From Mucilaginibacter terrenus (GTDB taxonomy: Bacteria > Bacteroidota > Bacteroidia > Sphingobacteriales > Sphingobacteriaceae), in NCBI RefSeq assembly GCF_003432065.1, contig NZ_QWDE01000004.1, positions 124,001 to 188,000 of the forward strand: a stretch of 64,000 bases of DNA, given 5' to 3'. The translations under genes and the position numbers were made by a program. Position 1 is the first letter of the stretch, and each line of letters opens with the position of its first letter. The notes beneath the pieces are model-generated. The model did no database searches, was not told the DNA's origin, and saw only the letters and a program-made list of their open reading frames with translations. Positions 43,630 through 52,228 of this stretch are shown piece after piece.

Positions 43630-43647
43630 CTCGAGCAATATAATATC

Positions 43648-43680
43648 AAACGGACGCCATTATCGGGCGTCCGTTTTTTG
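43648..43680 (+). terminator. Intrinsic terminator of the Gln-rich gene
   Basis: Stem AAACGGACGCC / GGCGTCCGTTT (43648-43658, 43666-43676) followed by TTTT. Confidence 0.9.
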
Positions 43681-44091
43681 TTTCCAGCAGATTGATTTTA
43701 CACCTGTAACTTACCCTATTGGTTGCAAATTTATTTTCATTTAGCGTTGTGAAATGGTGTGGTTTTTAAAGCATCCTGTATAGATTATCGGCCAAAAACA
43801 AGCATATTGATGCTGTTTACACAGTTTTTCGGTTACCGCTAACAAGTGTTCATAAAGCGTTCAAAATACGTTCGAAACAAAAAAAGCTGAACACTTTTGA
43901 ACAAAATCGGACTGCTGGTCATTCCTGATAACCCATTTTAAAGCCGCGCAGCACCACTTATTTTGGTTAAGCTCTAACTTGAGTTTGCACTTTGTAAAAG
44001 CTTGCGGGAGTAAGTTTTTCTTAATTAATTTAACTCCAAATTAATTATGGCATGGTGGTTGCATAACAATCATCAAACAACATAAACTACC
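43681..44091. other. Long spacer with phased GTTC/GAAC sites
   Basis: 411 bp without a gene. At 43844-43902 are GTTC at 43848, 43859 and 43870 (exactly 11 bp apart) and GAAC at 43889 and 43899 in the opposite orientation; AAGTGTTCA (43844-43852) and TGAACACTT (43888-43896) are perfect inverted repeats, as are GTTCAAAA (43859-43866) and TTTTGAAC (43895-43902). This is a likely regulator-binding array for the PA2169-type gene. The rest is AT-rich promoter-like DNA. Confidence 0.6.
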
Positions 44092-44550
44092 ATGGAAACT
44101 ACAGAAAAATCAGTTGAAGTACTAAATGACCTTATAGAGATTAATAATGACCGTGTAGATGGCTTTACCCGCGCGTCTAAAGACCTGGGTGAAGGCGATG
44201 CCGATCTGAAAACCGTATTTGAAAGCTTTGCAGGTGATAGCCGCCGTTTTGTACAGGAGCTTAGCCAGGCAGTTGGCCAAATTGGTGGCGAACTGGAAAC
44301 CGGTAACTCAGTAACTGGTACAATCCACCGTACCTGGTTGGACGTGAAAGCTACTTTCAGCGGCCATGATCGTAAATCAATTCTTGAAGAATGCGAACGC
44401 GGCGAGGATGCTATCAAAAAAGCATACCGTGATGCATTAACAGAAAACAACGGCTTACTACCAGAGCACAGCCACTTGCTTGCACAACAGCAACAATTGA
44501 TTAACGAAGGTCATGATACCATTAAGGCACTTCGCGACGCACAGGTATAA
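44092..44550 (+). CDS. PA2169-family (DUF2383) four-helix protein
   Basis: 152 residues, all helical and without a signal peptide; typical of PA2169/DUF2383, with KSVEVLNDLIEINNDRVDGF at the start and heptad helices; conserved acidic and His residues (PEHSHLLAQQQQ) could bind metal in a ferritin-like bundle. The function is unknown; family members are often induced by stress. Upstream lies the long spacer with phased sites, and a bidirectional-looking terminator follows. Confidence 0.88.
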   Translation: METTEKSVEVLNDLIEINNDRVDGFTRASKDLGEGDADLKTVFESFAGDSRRFVQELSQAVGQIGGELETGNSVTGTIHRTWLDVKATFSGHDRKSILEECERGEDAIKKAYRDALTENNGLLPEHSHLLAQQQQLINEGHDTIKALRDAQV

Positions 44551-44562
44551 TCAGCTCTGATC

Positions 44563-44610
44563 TAATAAATAAAAGCCGCTCCTAATACGGAGCGGCTTTT
44601 TTATTTATTA
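44563..44610 (+). terminator. Intrinsic terminator, symmetric
   Basis: Stem AAAAGCCGCTCC / GGAGCGGCTTTT (44571-44582, 44589-44600) with A/T flanks that extend it further; T-run follows. Confidence 0.9.
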
Positions 44611-44649
44611 GAATTGAAGTTTATGAAACTACTGCGCCGCTTTTATCGT

Positions 44650-44657
44650 TATATTTG
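44650..44657 (+). promoter_or_regulatory. -7 promoter element of the desaturase gene
   Basis: TATATTTG, perfect TAnnTTTG, 37 nt before the GTG start at 44695. Confidence 0.55.
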
Positions 44658-44694
44658 TAATCATTATAAATAACTACTACCAAATACCCATACT

Positions 44695-45432
44695 GTGATC
44701 ATACTGATTTTTTTCCTTTGCCACTGGTTCTTCTCGTTGTTCTTTCAAACATTTTTCCTGCACAGGTATGCCTCGCATAAAATGTTCACTACTAATAAGT
44801 TCTTCGAGCGCACCTTTTATGTAATGACTTATGTTTTCCAGGGGTCCTCATTTTTGAACCCACGTGCCTATGCAATTATGCACAGAGAGCACCACGCTTA
44901 TAGTGACACCGAAAAAGACCCGCACTCACCGCATTTTTTTAAGGATGTTTTCCAGATGATGTGGTATACAGCAATCAGCTACAAAATGCATGAAAAAAGA
45001 CTGAAAGACCCTGAGGAACGCTTCAAAGGAAATTATCCGGAATGGAAATTTCTGGACTATGTAGGATCTTCGGTTATATCACGTTTAATATTCGGTGGTT
45101 TGTACATCGCCTTTTACGTCCAATTTGCTACTGAATGGTGGATGTTCCTTTTGCTGCCTATCCATTTATTGATGGGTCCAATTCACGGAGCGGTTGTAAA
45201 CTGGTGTGGTCACAAGTATGGCTATGCAAACTTTGATAATAACGACAAATCAAAAAACACAACACCTTTTGACTTTTTAATGCTCGGCGAGTTGTTCCAG
45301 AATAATCACCATAAGCGCCCGAACAACGCAAACTTCGGTGCTAAATGGTTCGAGATAGACCCGGTATATCCAGTAATGAAAATGATGCACTGGATGCGGA
45401 TCATACGCCTGCGAAAAGCTTACGTCTCCTAG
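44695..45432 (+). CDS. Fatty-acid desaturase, membrane di-iron
   Basis: 245 residues, GTG start. The eight-to-ten-histidine di-iron boxes are present: HRYASH (about 24-29), HREHHAYSD (about 63-71) and NNHHKRP (about 203-209), with HGAVVNWCGHKYG between. Four helices. Introduces cis double bonds in acyl chains (acyl-CoA or acyl-lipid type cannot be told), probably for membrane fluidity. Own promoter upstream; terminator downstream. Confidence 0.92.
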   Translation: MIILIFFLCHWFFSLFFQTFFLHRYASHKMFTTNKFFERTFYVMTYVFQGSSFLNPRAYAIMHREHHAYSDTEKDPHSPHFFKDVFQMMWYTAISYKMHEKRLKDPEERFKGNYPEWKFLDYVGSSVISRLIFGGLYIAFYVQFATEWWMFLLLPIHLLMGPIHGAVVNWCGHKYGYANFDNNDKSKNTTPFDFLMLGELFQNNHHKRPNNANFGAKWFEIDPVYPVMKMMHWMRIIRLRKAYVS

Positions 45433-45454
45433 AAATCAGGATGCAAAATATTTT

Positions 45455-45487
45455 AAAGCCGTCATGTTAATTCATGCCGGCTTTTTT
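45455..45487 (+). terminator. Intrinsic terminator of the desaturase gene
   Basis: Stem AAAGCCG(t)CATG / CATG(c)CGGCTTT, loop TTAATT, then TTT. Confidence 0.8.
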
Positions 45488-45517
45488 GTTAATGGGCTGC
45501 CTCTTAATTCTAAATAC

Positions 45518-45525
45518 TATATTTG
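45518..45525 (+). promoter_or_regulatory. -7 promoter element of the aminotransferase gene
   Basis: TATATTTG, ends 19 nt before the ATG at 45545; fixes that start. Confidence 0.6.
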
Positions 45526-45544
45526 CCCCTCTAAATTTCTACAG

Positions 45545-46801
45545 ATGAAAGTATCCATATTGGCGCAGAATTTAAGCGGCTCAGAGATCATAAAGATAGC
45601 AGGCGAGATAAACGAACTCAAAAAACAGGGCCAGAACATTGCTAACCTAACTATAGGTGATTTTGACTCCAATATCTACCCTATTCCTGCCGAACTAAAG
45701 GATGGTATTGTTAATGCCTATAATCAAAACCAAACCAACTACCCTCCTGCAGATGGCATCTTGAACCTGCGCGAAAGCGTTTTCGGCTTTCTAAAAAGCC
45801 GTATGTGCCTGGAGTATGCTGCCAACCAAATACTAATCTCAGGTGGTTCAAGGCCACTCATCTATTCGGCATATTTAGCATTGGTTGATCCCGGTGACTG
45901 GGTGGTTTTCCCGGCACCATCATGGAACAATAACCACTATTGTGATCTTACCGGCGCCGAACCCATCATTGTAGAAACACGTGCCGAAAACAACTTCATG
46001 CCTACCGCAGAAGAGTTAAGGCCGCACTTAAAAGGTGCTACACTGCTCGCACTTTGCTCGCCGTTAAACCCAACGGGTACCATGTTCAGCAGGAAAGACC
46101 TGGAGGAAATTTGTGATCTGGTGATTGAAGAAAACAAAAGCCGTTCAGCAGATCAAAAACCATTGTATTTACTGTACGATCAGATATACTCTCAGCTAAC
46201 GTTTGGTGAGCACGAGCATTACAACCCGGTAACACTCCGCCCGGAACTTAAGGATTATACTGTTTTTGTTGACGGCGGTTCTAAATGCTTTGCAGCTACC
46301 GGTGTACGTGTTGGCTGGGGATTTGGCCCTGCAGCTATCATCAATAATATGAAAGCTATTGTAGGTCACATGGGTGCCTGGGCACCTAAAGCCGAACAGG
46401 TAGCTATGGCGGAATACCTGAAAGACGAAGCATCAGTAGACACCTATCTGGAGCAGCTAAAGTCCAACATACAGGCGAGCTTAAACACACTGCACCAGGG
46501 TTTTCAGCAAATGAAGGCCGAAGGTTTAAACGTTGACTCCATTGAGCCTATGGGTGCCATTTATCTTACCATCAAAGTTGACTGCATCGGTAAAACCACA
46601 CCGCATGGCACTGTTCTGAACAATTCAGCAGATGTAAACTTCTACCTTATCAAAGAAGCCGGTGCAGCGTTCGTACCGTTTTCAGCTTTTGGTACAGGTG
46701 AAGATGTTGCCTGGTTCAGAGCATCTGTGGGTGCAAGTACTCTGCAGGATATTGAGGCTTTATTGCCAAGGGTTAAAGCTGCTTTGCAAAAGCTAAGCTA
46801 A
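45545..46801 (+). CDS. Class I/II PLP-dependent aminotransferase
   Basis: 418 residues from the ATG at 45545; the frame open to 45464 runs into the terminator of the previous gene. Fold-type I aminotransferase: ISGGSRPLIYSAYLALVDPG, the PLP-binding SPLNPTGTMFSRKDLEE, YDQIYSQL, and the catalytic Lys in DGGSKCFAATGVRVGWGF (about residue 245). C-terminal FRASVGAS carries the carboxylate-binding Arg. The amino donor is unknown; the N-terminus resembles aspartate/aromatic aminotransferases. Ends at a terminator. Confidence 0.9.
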   Translation: MKVSILAQNLSGSEIIKIAGEINELKKQGQNIANLTIGDFDSNIYPIPAELKDGIVNAYNQNQTNYPPADGILNLRESVFGFLKSRMCLEYAANQILISGGSRPLIYSAYLALVDPGDWVVFPAPSWNNNHYCDLTGAEPIIVETRAENNFMPTAEELRPHLKGATLLALCSPLNPTGTMFSRKDLEEICDLVIEENKSRSADQKPLYLLYDQIYSQLTFGEHEHYNPVTLRPELKDYTVFVDGGSKCFAATGVRVGWGFGPAAIINNMKAIVGHMGAWAPKAEQVAMAEYLKDEASVDTYLEQLKSNIQASLNTLHQGFQQMKAEGLNVDSIEPMGAIYLTIKVDCIGKTTPHGTVLNNSADVNFYLIKEAGAAFVPFSAFGTGEDVAWFRASVGASTLQDIEALLPRVKAALQKLS

Positions 46802-46815
46802 GCCTATAATATAAG

Positions 46816-46860
46816 TACTGTTTCGGTTGTGTAAAGCGAAACACCCGAAACAGTATTTTT
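46816..46860 (+). terminator. Intrinsic terminator of the aminotransferase gene
   Basis: Stem TACTGTTTCGG / CCGAAACAGTA (46816-46826, 46845-46855) with an inner GTGT/ACAC pair, then TTTTT. Its arm contains the first copy of the AAGCGAAACA repeat. Confidence 0.8.
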
Positions 46861-47016
46861 ACCTAAGTAGCTGTTTACCAAGCTTTACCAAAACGAAGCG
46901 AAACAACCCAAAACACTACAAAAACTTTAGCTAAAAAAGGTAAACACTTGATCTTACATGGCTTAAAAATTCTATTGTCTTTAAAGCCCTAAAGCGAAAC
47001 AAACAGAAGCGAAACA
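46834..47016. repeat. Four direct copies of AAGCGAAACA
   Basis: Exact copies at 46834-46843, 46896-46905, 46992-47001 and 47007-47016 in the spacer between two convergent genes, with related GAAAC-rich sequence between. Spacing is irregular (52, 86 and 5 bp), so it is not a tandem array or CRISPR. It may be a protein-binding cluster. Confidence 0.75.
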
Positions 47017-47042
47017 GTCGACCAACCTTCTAAGTCCCTTTA

Positions 47043-47759
47043 CTAAGCCGCGCTGGATATATACTTTATCAAACTCCGCTTTGCAACCGGCAACAAGGTT
47101 TGCTCTAGCGGGAAAGTAATGTCGCTGCTTACATGATATAATGCCGGGTTAGGCAGGTGCCTGCGGCGGCGGATCAGGTCAAGCTTTACCGCTTCGGGTG
47201 TATGGCTGATGCTCTGCTCGTAAGTTTCTACAAATTGCACATTTATTCCCCTGAATTTATCATCCTTATTCTCAAAAATACTTACCTGGTACTCGTATAC
47301 GTAATTGGTGGTAAGATTGCCGTTTCGTAAAGAAAAGTAGCCGTGGTAAGGCAGCAATGGCACCACACCCACCGGGTCAATGTTCAGGCGGCTTTCCACA
47401 AAATCGTAGATCTCCTTGCCAGTTTGTATCGCCGGGTTAATCTTACCCAACGCGTAGTAGATGATGCTTTCTATTTCTTTCATAGATTCATCATCTTCCA
47501 CAATCTTCTTATAGGTGAGTTTCACCGCCTCTATATCTGCTTTAGTGAGACGTTGAGGGAACGCCTGCTGCAGGGCCGATTTATTGTTCTTGAAATCTAG
47601 TAAGTTGTTGTAGTGAAAAATAAGATCGCTCAGGTTGGGGTATAAGCGGCTCTTATCAAAATGCCGGTTTATTTCTTGCAGGTAATCCAGCAGGATGTAT
47701 TTCTTATGCTCAAAATCTATCCGGCCCTCTATAAACCAATTTATGCCTAGTGATGCCAT
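47043..47759 (-). CDS. Conserved hypothetical protein, soluble
   Basis: 238 residues, no signal peptide or helix bundle of the membrane type. N-terminal half is helical and charged (GRIDFEHKKYILLDYLQEINRHF), with a central KEIESIIYYALGKINPAIQTG; the C-terminal part is probably beta-rich, with PLLPYHGYFSLRNG. No family recognised; proteins like it are likely confined to Bacteroidota. It is divergent from the RsmI-like gene (54-bp spacer), with which it may share regulation. Confidence 0.65.
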   Translation of the reverse strand: MASLGINWFIEGRIDFEHKKYILLDYLQEINRHFDKSRLYPNLSDLIFHYNNLLDFKNNKSALQQAFPQRLTKADIEAVKLTYKKIVEDDESMKEIESIIYYALGKINPAIQTGKEIYDFVESRLNIDPVGVVPLLPYHGYFSLRNGNLTTNYVYEYQVSIFENKDDKFRGINVQFVETYEQSISHTPEAVKLDLIRRRRHLPNPALYHVSSDITFPLEQTLLPVAKRSLIKYISSAA

Positions 47760-47813
47760 ACTTAAATCAATTTAGTGATAGCTTAAATTAAATAAAAAAC
47801 GTCAATTTGCATA

Positions 47814-48527
47814 ATGAGTTACGGAACGCTTTTTTTAATACCTGTACCACTTGCCGATGATGCCGCGGCTAAGTCATTCACGCCCTATCTTGTTAATACG
47901 ATTAACAGCATTAAAGAGTATATTGTTGAGAACGAAAAAACAGCAAGGCGTTTTTTAAAGGAAGCCGGGCTTAAAACGCCGCAGAGCGAACTGATCATTC
48001 ACGACTATGGCAAACACCACCGTGAAAGCCCTAACATGGCAGAGCTGTTTAAAGGCCTGCTGGCAGGCACAGATGTGGGCCTGATGAGTGAGGCAGGCTG
48101 TCCCGGCATAGCCGACCCTGGCGCCGATATAGTTGCTGAAGCACACCGCAAGGGCATTACCGTAGTACCGCTGGTTGGGCCAAGCTCTATTTTGCTAGCG
48201 CTGATGGCATCGGGCTTTAACGGACAAAGCTTTACCTTTCACGGTTATTTGCCCATAAATAAAACTGACCGCAATCAAAAGATCAAAGAGCTGGAAAGCG
48301 CTACAGAAAAAGCCAAGCAAACGCAGTTGTTTATTGAGACACCTTTCCGTAACGACAGCATGCTGGATGATGTGCTGAAAACCTGCAAGCCGCAAACAAA
48401 ATTGTGTATCGCCTGTGATATTACAGCAGCTACCGAATTCATCAAAACAAAAACCATTGCTGCCTGGAAAAAAGAAGTGCCCGACTTACGTAAGCGTCCG
48501 GCTATCTTCCTGCTCTTTCATGGATAA
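47814..48527 (+). CDS. Tetrapyrrole-methylase-family SAM methyltransferase (RsmI-like)
   Basis: 237 residues with the two-domain SAM-binding fold shared by RsmI and cobalamin-precursor methylases: GTLFLIPVPL at the N-terminus, GLMSEAGCPGIADPGADIV (about 85-103) and VVPLVGPSSILLALMASG (about 122-139), then FHGYLP and FIETPFRND, all RsmI-like. RsmI proper 2'-O-methylates C1402 of 16S rRNA, but it is longer and this protein lacks its C-terminal domain, so assignment to RsmI is uncertain. The following FAD enzyme starts 8 nt after the stop and is probably cotranscribed. Confidence 0.8.
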   Translation: MSYGTLFLIPVPLADDAAAKSFTPYLVNTINSIKEYIVENEKTARRFLKEAGLKTPQSELIIHDYGKHHRESPNMAELFKGLLAGTDVGLMSEAGCPGIADPGADIVAEAHRKGITVVPLVGPSSILLALMASGFNGQSFTFHGYLPINKTDRNQKIKELESATEKAKQTQLFIETPFRNDSMLDDVLKTCKPQTKLCIACDITAATEFIKTKTIAAWKKEVPDLRKRPAIFLLFHG

Positions 48528-48535
48528 ATAATTGC

Positions 48536-50146
48536 ATGACCCTACCCGCAAATGCCAGCGTGCTGATAATAGGCGCCGGTCCATCAGGATTGATGATGGC
48601 GGCGCAGCTGCTGCGTTATGGCATCATCCCGGTTATTGTTGATGCCAAACAAGGGCCAACCAACCAGTCCAAGGCTTTGGCGGTACAGGCCCGCTCTATG
48701 GAAATATACCGGCAAATGGGCCTTGCAGATCGGGTAGTCAGCGAAGGTAAACCAGCCGCAGGAGCAGCTATACACATCTGGGGCAAACCGGCGGCCGAAC
48801 TATCGCTGAGCAAAGCAGGCGTAGGTTTAACGCCGTTTCCGTATGTGTTTATGTACCCGCAAAGCAAAAACGAACGCGTACTGCTGGACTACCTTACCCT
48901 AAACTGTTGCCCAGTATACTGGAACACTACCCTGCAAAGTATTGTGCACAATGCTGATAACACCGAGGTGACTTTGCTGAACAACGGACAAGAACAGATA
49001 GTAACCTGCAACTGGCTGATTGGTGCAGATGGCGCGCACAGCATTGTACGTAAGTCTGCCGGTATAACCTTCAATGGCGATACGTACCAGCATAAGTTCT
49101 ACCTGGCAGATGTTAAACTGGCCGAAGGATTTCAGGACGACTTTGTACATCTTTTTTTGTCATCTAAAGGGTTTGCCGGCTTTTTCCTGATGCCGGAAGC
49201 AGGCGAGTACAGGGTAGTTGGCAATATACCGGCAGACCTTAGCGAGCGGGAAAGCCTCCAAATAGATGACGTTCTACCCCACTTACAACAGGTAACCGGA
49301 TCTCCGGTTAATATTTTGCAAGTAAACTGGTTCACCAGCTACAAACTGCATCACCGCATGGCCGACAAATTCCGCAGCGGTCGGTCCTTTCTTATCGGTG
49401 ACGCAGCGCACATACACTCCCCTGTTGGCGGACAGGGCATGAACACCGGCCTGCAGGATGCTTACAACCTGGCATGGAAACTGGCAGGGGTATTAAACGG
49501 AAAACTGAACGTGAGTATTTTAAACAGCTATGCCGATGAGCGGATGCCTGTGGCCCGGGATCTGCTTAACAGTACAGATCGTGTTTTCAACGTAGTAACG
49601 TCGCAAAGTTGGGCAAACAACTTGTTCAAGAAGTATATAGCACCACGAATATTGAAGTTTGTTGGCAGCCACGATAAGCTTAAAACTACCTTTTTCAATC
49701 AGGTATCACAATTGGGCATCAACTATCGCGACAGCAAACTTAACATTCACCTGGGTAAGCTTACCAAAATTAAAGCAGGTGACCGCCTCCCATTCCTGGA
49801 GATATATGATGAGAAAAAACAAGCCATGACGGATATCCACACGTGGTGCAGTAAACCTGGTTTTACACTCATCACGGTTGGCGCTATTAAAGAGGATTAT
49901 CTTTTTACGCTGGCTAAATGGATAACTCTCCGGTATGCGGGCACATTAAACTTTTTCCACCTGCCGCCATCCGGCAAGAACCGCCATGTGCTGGATGCTT
50001 TTGAGATCGGTCCCGGCCAGCGGAAGGCAATTATTGTTAGGCCGGATATGTACATCAGCTACATGAATGATGTTGTTGATATAGAAATGATGAACAACTA
50101 TCTTAAAAACGTTGTAGGCTTTATTCCAGACGGAGCGGGTGGTTAA
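48536..50146 (+). CDS. FAD-dependent aromatic-ring monooxygenase-like
   Basis: 536 residues, PHBH/UbiH-type flavoprotein. Dinucleotide-binding motif VLIIGAGPSGLMMAAQLL at the start, the DG motif LIGADGAHSIVRK (about 161-173) and the flavin-ribityl motif FLIGDAAHIHSPVGGQGMNTGLQDAYNL (about 284-311; quoted in part: GDAAHIHSP). The C-terminal thioredoxin-like domain fits the phenol-2-monooxygenase (PheA/TfdB) subgroup. Substrate unknown. It follows the methylase gene by 8 nt. Confidence 0.9.
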   Translation: MTLPANASVLIIGAGPSGLMMAAQLLRYGIIPVIVDAKQGPTNQSKALAVQARSMEIYRQMGLADRVVSEGKPAAGAAIHIWGKPAAELSLSKAGVGLTPFPYVFMYPQSKNERVLLDYLTLNCCPVYWNTTLQSIVHNADNTEVTLLNNGQEQIVTCNWLIGADGAHSIVRKSAGITFNGDTYQHKFYLADVKLAEGFQDDFVHLFLSSKGFAGFFLMPEAGEYRVVGNIPADLSERESLQIDDVLPHLQQVTGSPVNILQVNWFTSYKLHHRMADKFRSGRSFLIGDAAHIHSPVGGQGMNTGLQDAYNLAWKLAGVLNGKLNVSILNSYADERMPVARDLLNSTDRVFNVVTSQSWANNLFKKYIAPRILKFVGSHDKLKTTFFNQVSQLGINYRDSKLNIHLGKLTKIKAGDRLPFLEIYDEKKQAMTDIHTWCSKPGFTLITVGAIKEDYLFTLAKWITLRYAGTLNFFHLPPSGKNRHVLDAFEIGPGQRKAIIVRPDMYISYMNDVVDIEMMNNYLKNVVGFIPDGAGG

Positions 50147-50185
50147 ATTGCTTGCAGATCACAAGCGCTAAGCACCAATTGATAC

Positions 50186-50785
50186 TTACCCGTGGATGGT
50201 TTCGCTCTTACCGTAGTTTTGTATCACGCTTGCTTCGTACTCTAAGAACTCCTTCCAGCGCTTATCTACATCTATCTCTACGGCATACTTTTTAGCCAGC
50301 CTGATGAACATAGAATAATGTGTGGCCTCGCTCACCATCAGCTCATGATAAAACTCGGCCAGCGCTTCGTCATTTATGTTTTCTGAAAGCACTTTGAAGC
50401 GTTCGCAGCTCCTGGCCTCTATCATTGCCGAGAAAAGTAAACGGTCTATTAGCTGCGCCTCACGGCCACCGCCAATAATGATGAACTTGCGCAGTTCATT
50501 CACATAGTTGTCCTTACGCTCGCGGCCAAGTGTAAAGCCACGTTCCAGTATAATGTCGTGCACGCGTTTAAAGTGGTCCATTTCTTCCTGTACCAGCATC
50601 GCCATTTCTTGTACCAGCTCGCCAAGATTAGGATTTTGTACAATGAGGGTTATGGCATTACTCGCTGCTTTCTGCTCGCAAAAGGCATGATCTGTAAGCA
50701 GTTCTTCAATATTGCTTTCTACAACGTTCTTCACCCAAAGCGGGTCGGTAGGCAGGTGTAGTTTTAAAATGGTTTTCTCGCTCAC
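50186..50785 (-). CDS. miaE: tRNA-(ms2io6A37) hydroxylase
   Basis: 199 residues, GTG start at 50785. Ferritin-like di-iron protein: LHLPTDPLWVKNV, then EEMDHFKRVHD (about 65-76) and EARSCERFKVLSE and SEATHYSMF (about 154-162), supplying the Glu and His iron ligands. MiaE hydroxylates ms2i6A at tRNA position 37. A -7 element (50790-50797) ends 4 nt before the GTG. Convergent with the monooxygenase gene. Confidence 0.9.
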   Translation of the reverse strand: MSEKTILKLHLPTDPLWVKNVVESNIEELLTDHAFCEQKAASNAITLIVQNPNLGELVQEMAMLVQEEMDHFKRVHDIILERGFTLGRERKDNYVNELRKFIIIGGGREAQLIDRLLFSAMIEARSCERFKVLSENINDEALAEFYHELMVSEATHYSMFIRLAKKYAVEIDVDKRWKEFLEYEASVIQNYGKSETIHG

Positions 50786-50789
50786 AATG

Positions 50790-50797
50790 CAAAGATA
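50790..50797 (-). promoter_or_regulatory. -7 promoter element of miaE
   Basis: TATCTTTG on the minus strand, 4 nt upstream of the GTG start. Confidence 0.55.
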
Positions 50798-50816
50798 GGA
50801 GATGAAGGGGAAAGGT

Positions 50817-50982
50817 AAAAGCCGAAAGCAGAGAGACTAAGGCTGAAAGTGATTGTTAGCTGAAAGCAAAAAGACTAAAGCTAAAAGCACTCGCAAAGTG
50901 GCTAGGTAAGCGTCGAAACTAAAGATGAAATCTAGAGCAGCGTATTTAAAGGCTTTTTGCTTTAGACTTTCTGCTTTTAGCC
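50817..50982. repeat. Three copies of a degenerate A/G-rich repeat
   Basis: Copies of about 31 bp: 50817-50849 and 50858-50889 (direct, sharing GCyGAAAGCArArAGACTAA) and 50951-50982 on the opposite strand, which reads GGCTAAAAGCAGAAAGTCTA. The last overlaps the final codons of nadD. Such purine-rich repeats are probably dispersed in the genome. Confidence 0.6.
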
Positions 50983-51555
50983 TATTTTGTACAAGCTTTT
51001 ACTCTCTATAAACCGCAGTACAGATTCGGGTACAAAATATTGCACGTTCTTTTTTTCGGCAATGGATTTACGAATGAACGTAGCAGATATCTCCATCTGC
51101 GGCGTCATGGTAATGGTCACAGATGGATGCGATGCAAATTCAGCATTTTCGTAACCGGGACGTGGATAAACAAATATTTGGTGATCGCGCAGGATGAGCT
51201 TGTAGTTCTTCCACTTGTGCAGGGTTGCCAGGTTGTCTGATCCCATGATAAGTGCAAACTCGTGCTCAGGGTATTTTTCCTTCAGAAACGCTAGCGTATC
51301 AATTGTATAAGATGGCTGCGGGAGCTTCATCTCCACATCGCTTACGGAAATGTTAGTAGCGTTTTCCGTTGCCAGCTTGGCCATCTCCAGCCTGTCATAG
51401 GCGTTAATCAGATCGCCATATTTCTTCAACGGATTTTGAGGCGACACCACCAGCCACACTTTATCAAGCGCGGTATAATTGGCCATGTAGTTGGCAATAA
51501 TTAAATGCCCTACATGTATTGGATTGAACGAACCGAACAGTAAGCCTATTTTCAT
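50977..51555 (-). CDS. nadD: Nicotinate-nucleotide adenylyltransferase
   Basis: 192 residues. NadD transfers AMP from ATP to nicotinate mononucleotide in NAD synthesis. The nucleotidyl-transferase signature is GLLFGSFNPIHVGHL (about 3-17, including HVGH) and the second motif EISATFIRKSI (about 162-172, ISxTxxR). Follows gmk by 66 bp on the same strand with a palindromic repeat between. Normal length. Confidence 0.95.
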   Translation of the reverse strand: MKIGLLFGSFNPIHVGHLIIANYMANYTALDKVWLVVSPQNPLKKYGDLINAYDRLEMAKLATENATNISVSDVEMKLPQPSYTIDTLAFLKEKYPEHEFALIMGSDNLATLHKWKNYKLILRDHQIFVYPRPGYENAEFASHPSVTITMTPQMEISATFIRKSIAEKKNVQYFVPESVLRFIESKSLYKIG

Positions 51556-51578
51556 GCCCCCTAGCCCCCTAAAGGGGG
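51556..51578. repeat. GC-rich palindrome between gmk and nadD
   Basis: CCCCCT (51565-51570) AA AGGGGG (51573-51578), preceded by a GCCCCCTAG copy of one arm; same style as the element at 13417-13432. Confidence 0.45.
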
Positions 51579-51621
51579 AATAATGTTATTAGTAAGCCTA
51601 ACTCTAAGTGCAAAACTCCCC

Positions 51622-52203
51622 TTAAAATGTTGGGGATTTTATAAAATCTTTCACCAGCTTCTCCGCTTCCGCACAAGCCGTGTCAAGATCGTAATTTTTC
51701 AGGATAACATCAAATTGCGGCGCGTAGTTTAGCTCCTTTTCTGCTTTGGCAAAGCGTTCCTGTAGTTTTTCAGCGCTGTCTGTACCACGGCCGGTGAGGC
51801 GCTCTATTAAAACTCCCAGTGATGGCGGCTGTACAAATATAGCCAACGCCTGCTCGCCGTATTTACGCTTTAAGTGCATGCCGCCCTCTACGTCTATGTC
51901 AAATATCACAGTTTTGCCTGTTGCCCAAATACGCTCTATCTCGGTGCGCAGGGTACCATAAAAAGTGCCGCTATACACCTCTTCAAACTCAACAAACTGC
52001 TTTTTGGCAATGCGGTGCAAGAATTCCTCTTTACTGATGAAGTAATAATCCTTACCGGTTTGTTCATCGCCACGCGCGGGGCGGGTTGTTGCCGATATGG
52101 AGAACTCCAGCTCGGGCATTTTGCCAAGCAGGTGATGAACTATTGTGGTTTTGCCGGCGCCTGATGGGGCAGAGAATATAACAAGTTTACCTTCGGGGTT
52201 CAT
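51622..52203 (-). CDS. gmk: Guanylate kinase
   Basis: 193 residues. P-loop FSAPSGAGKTTIVHHLL (about 9-25), then TTRPARGDEQTGKDYYFIS with the GMP-binding arginines and the lid region VYSGTFYGTLRTEIERI. Phosphorylates GMP to GDP. Immediately downstream of yicC (25-bp gap), a conserved arrangement. Confidence 0.96.
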   Translation of the reverse strand: MNPEGKLVIFSAPSGAGKTTIVHHLLGKMPELEFSISATTRPARGDEQTGKDYYFISKEEFLHRIAKKQFVEFEEVYSGTFYGTLRTEIERIWATGKTVIFDIDVEGGMHLKRKYGEQALAIFVQPPSLGVLIERLTGRGTDSAEKLQERFAKAEKELNYAPQFDVILKNYDLDTACAEAEKLVKDFIKSPTF

Positions 52204-52228
52204 AATGTATGGTTATCAGCCACAAGCG

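Noticed and set aside
41893..43638. A 581-codon Leu-rich open frame on the minus strand
   Set aside because: It is the reverse complement of the CAG/CAA/CGC-rich Gln tail; the Leu repeats are a composition artefact and there is no promoter or start signal.
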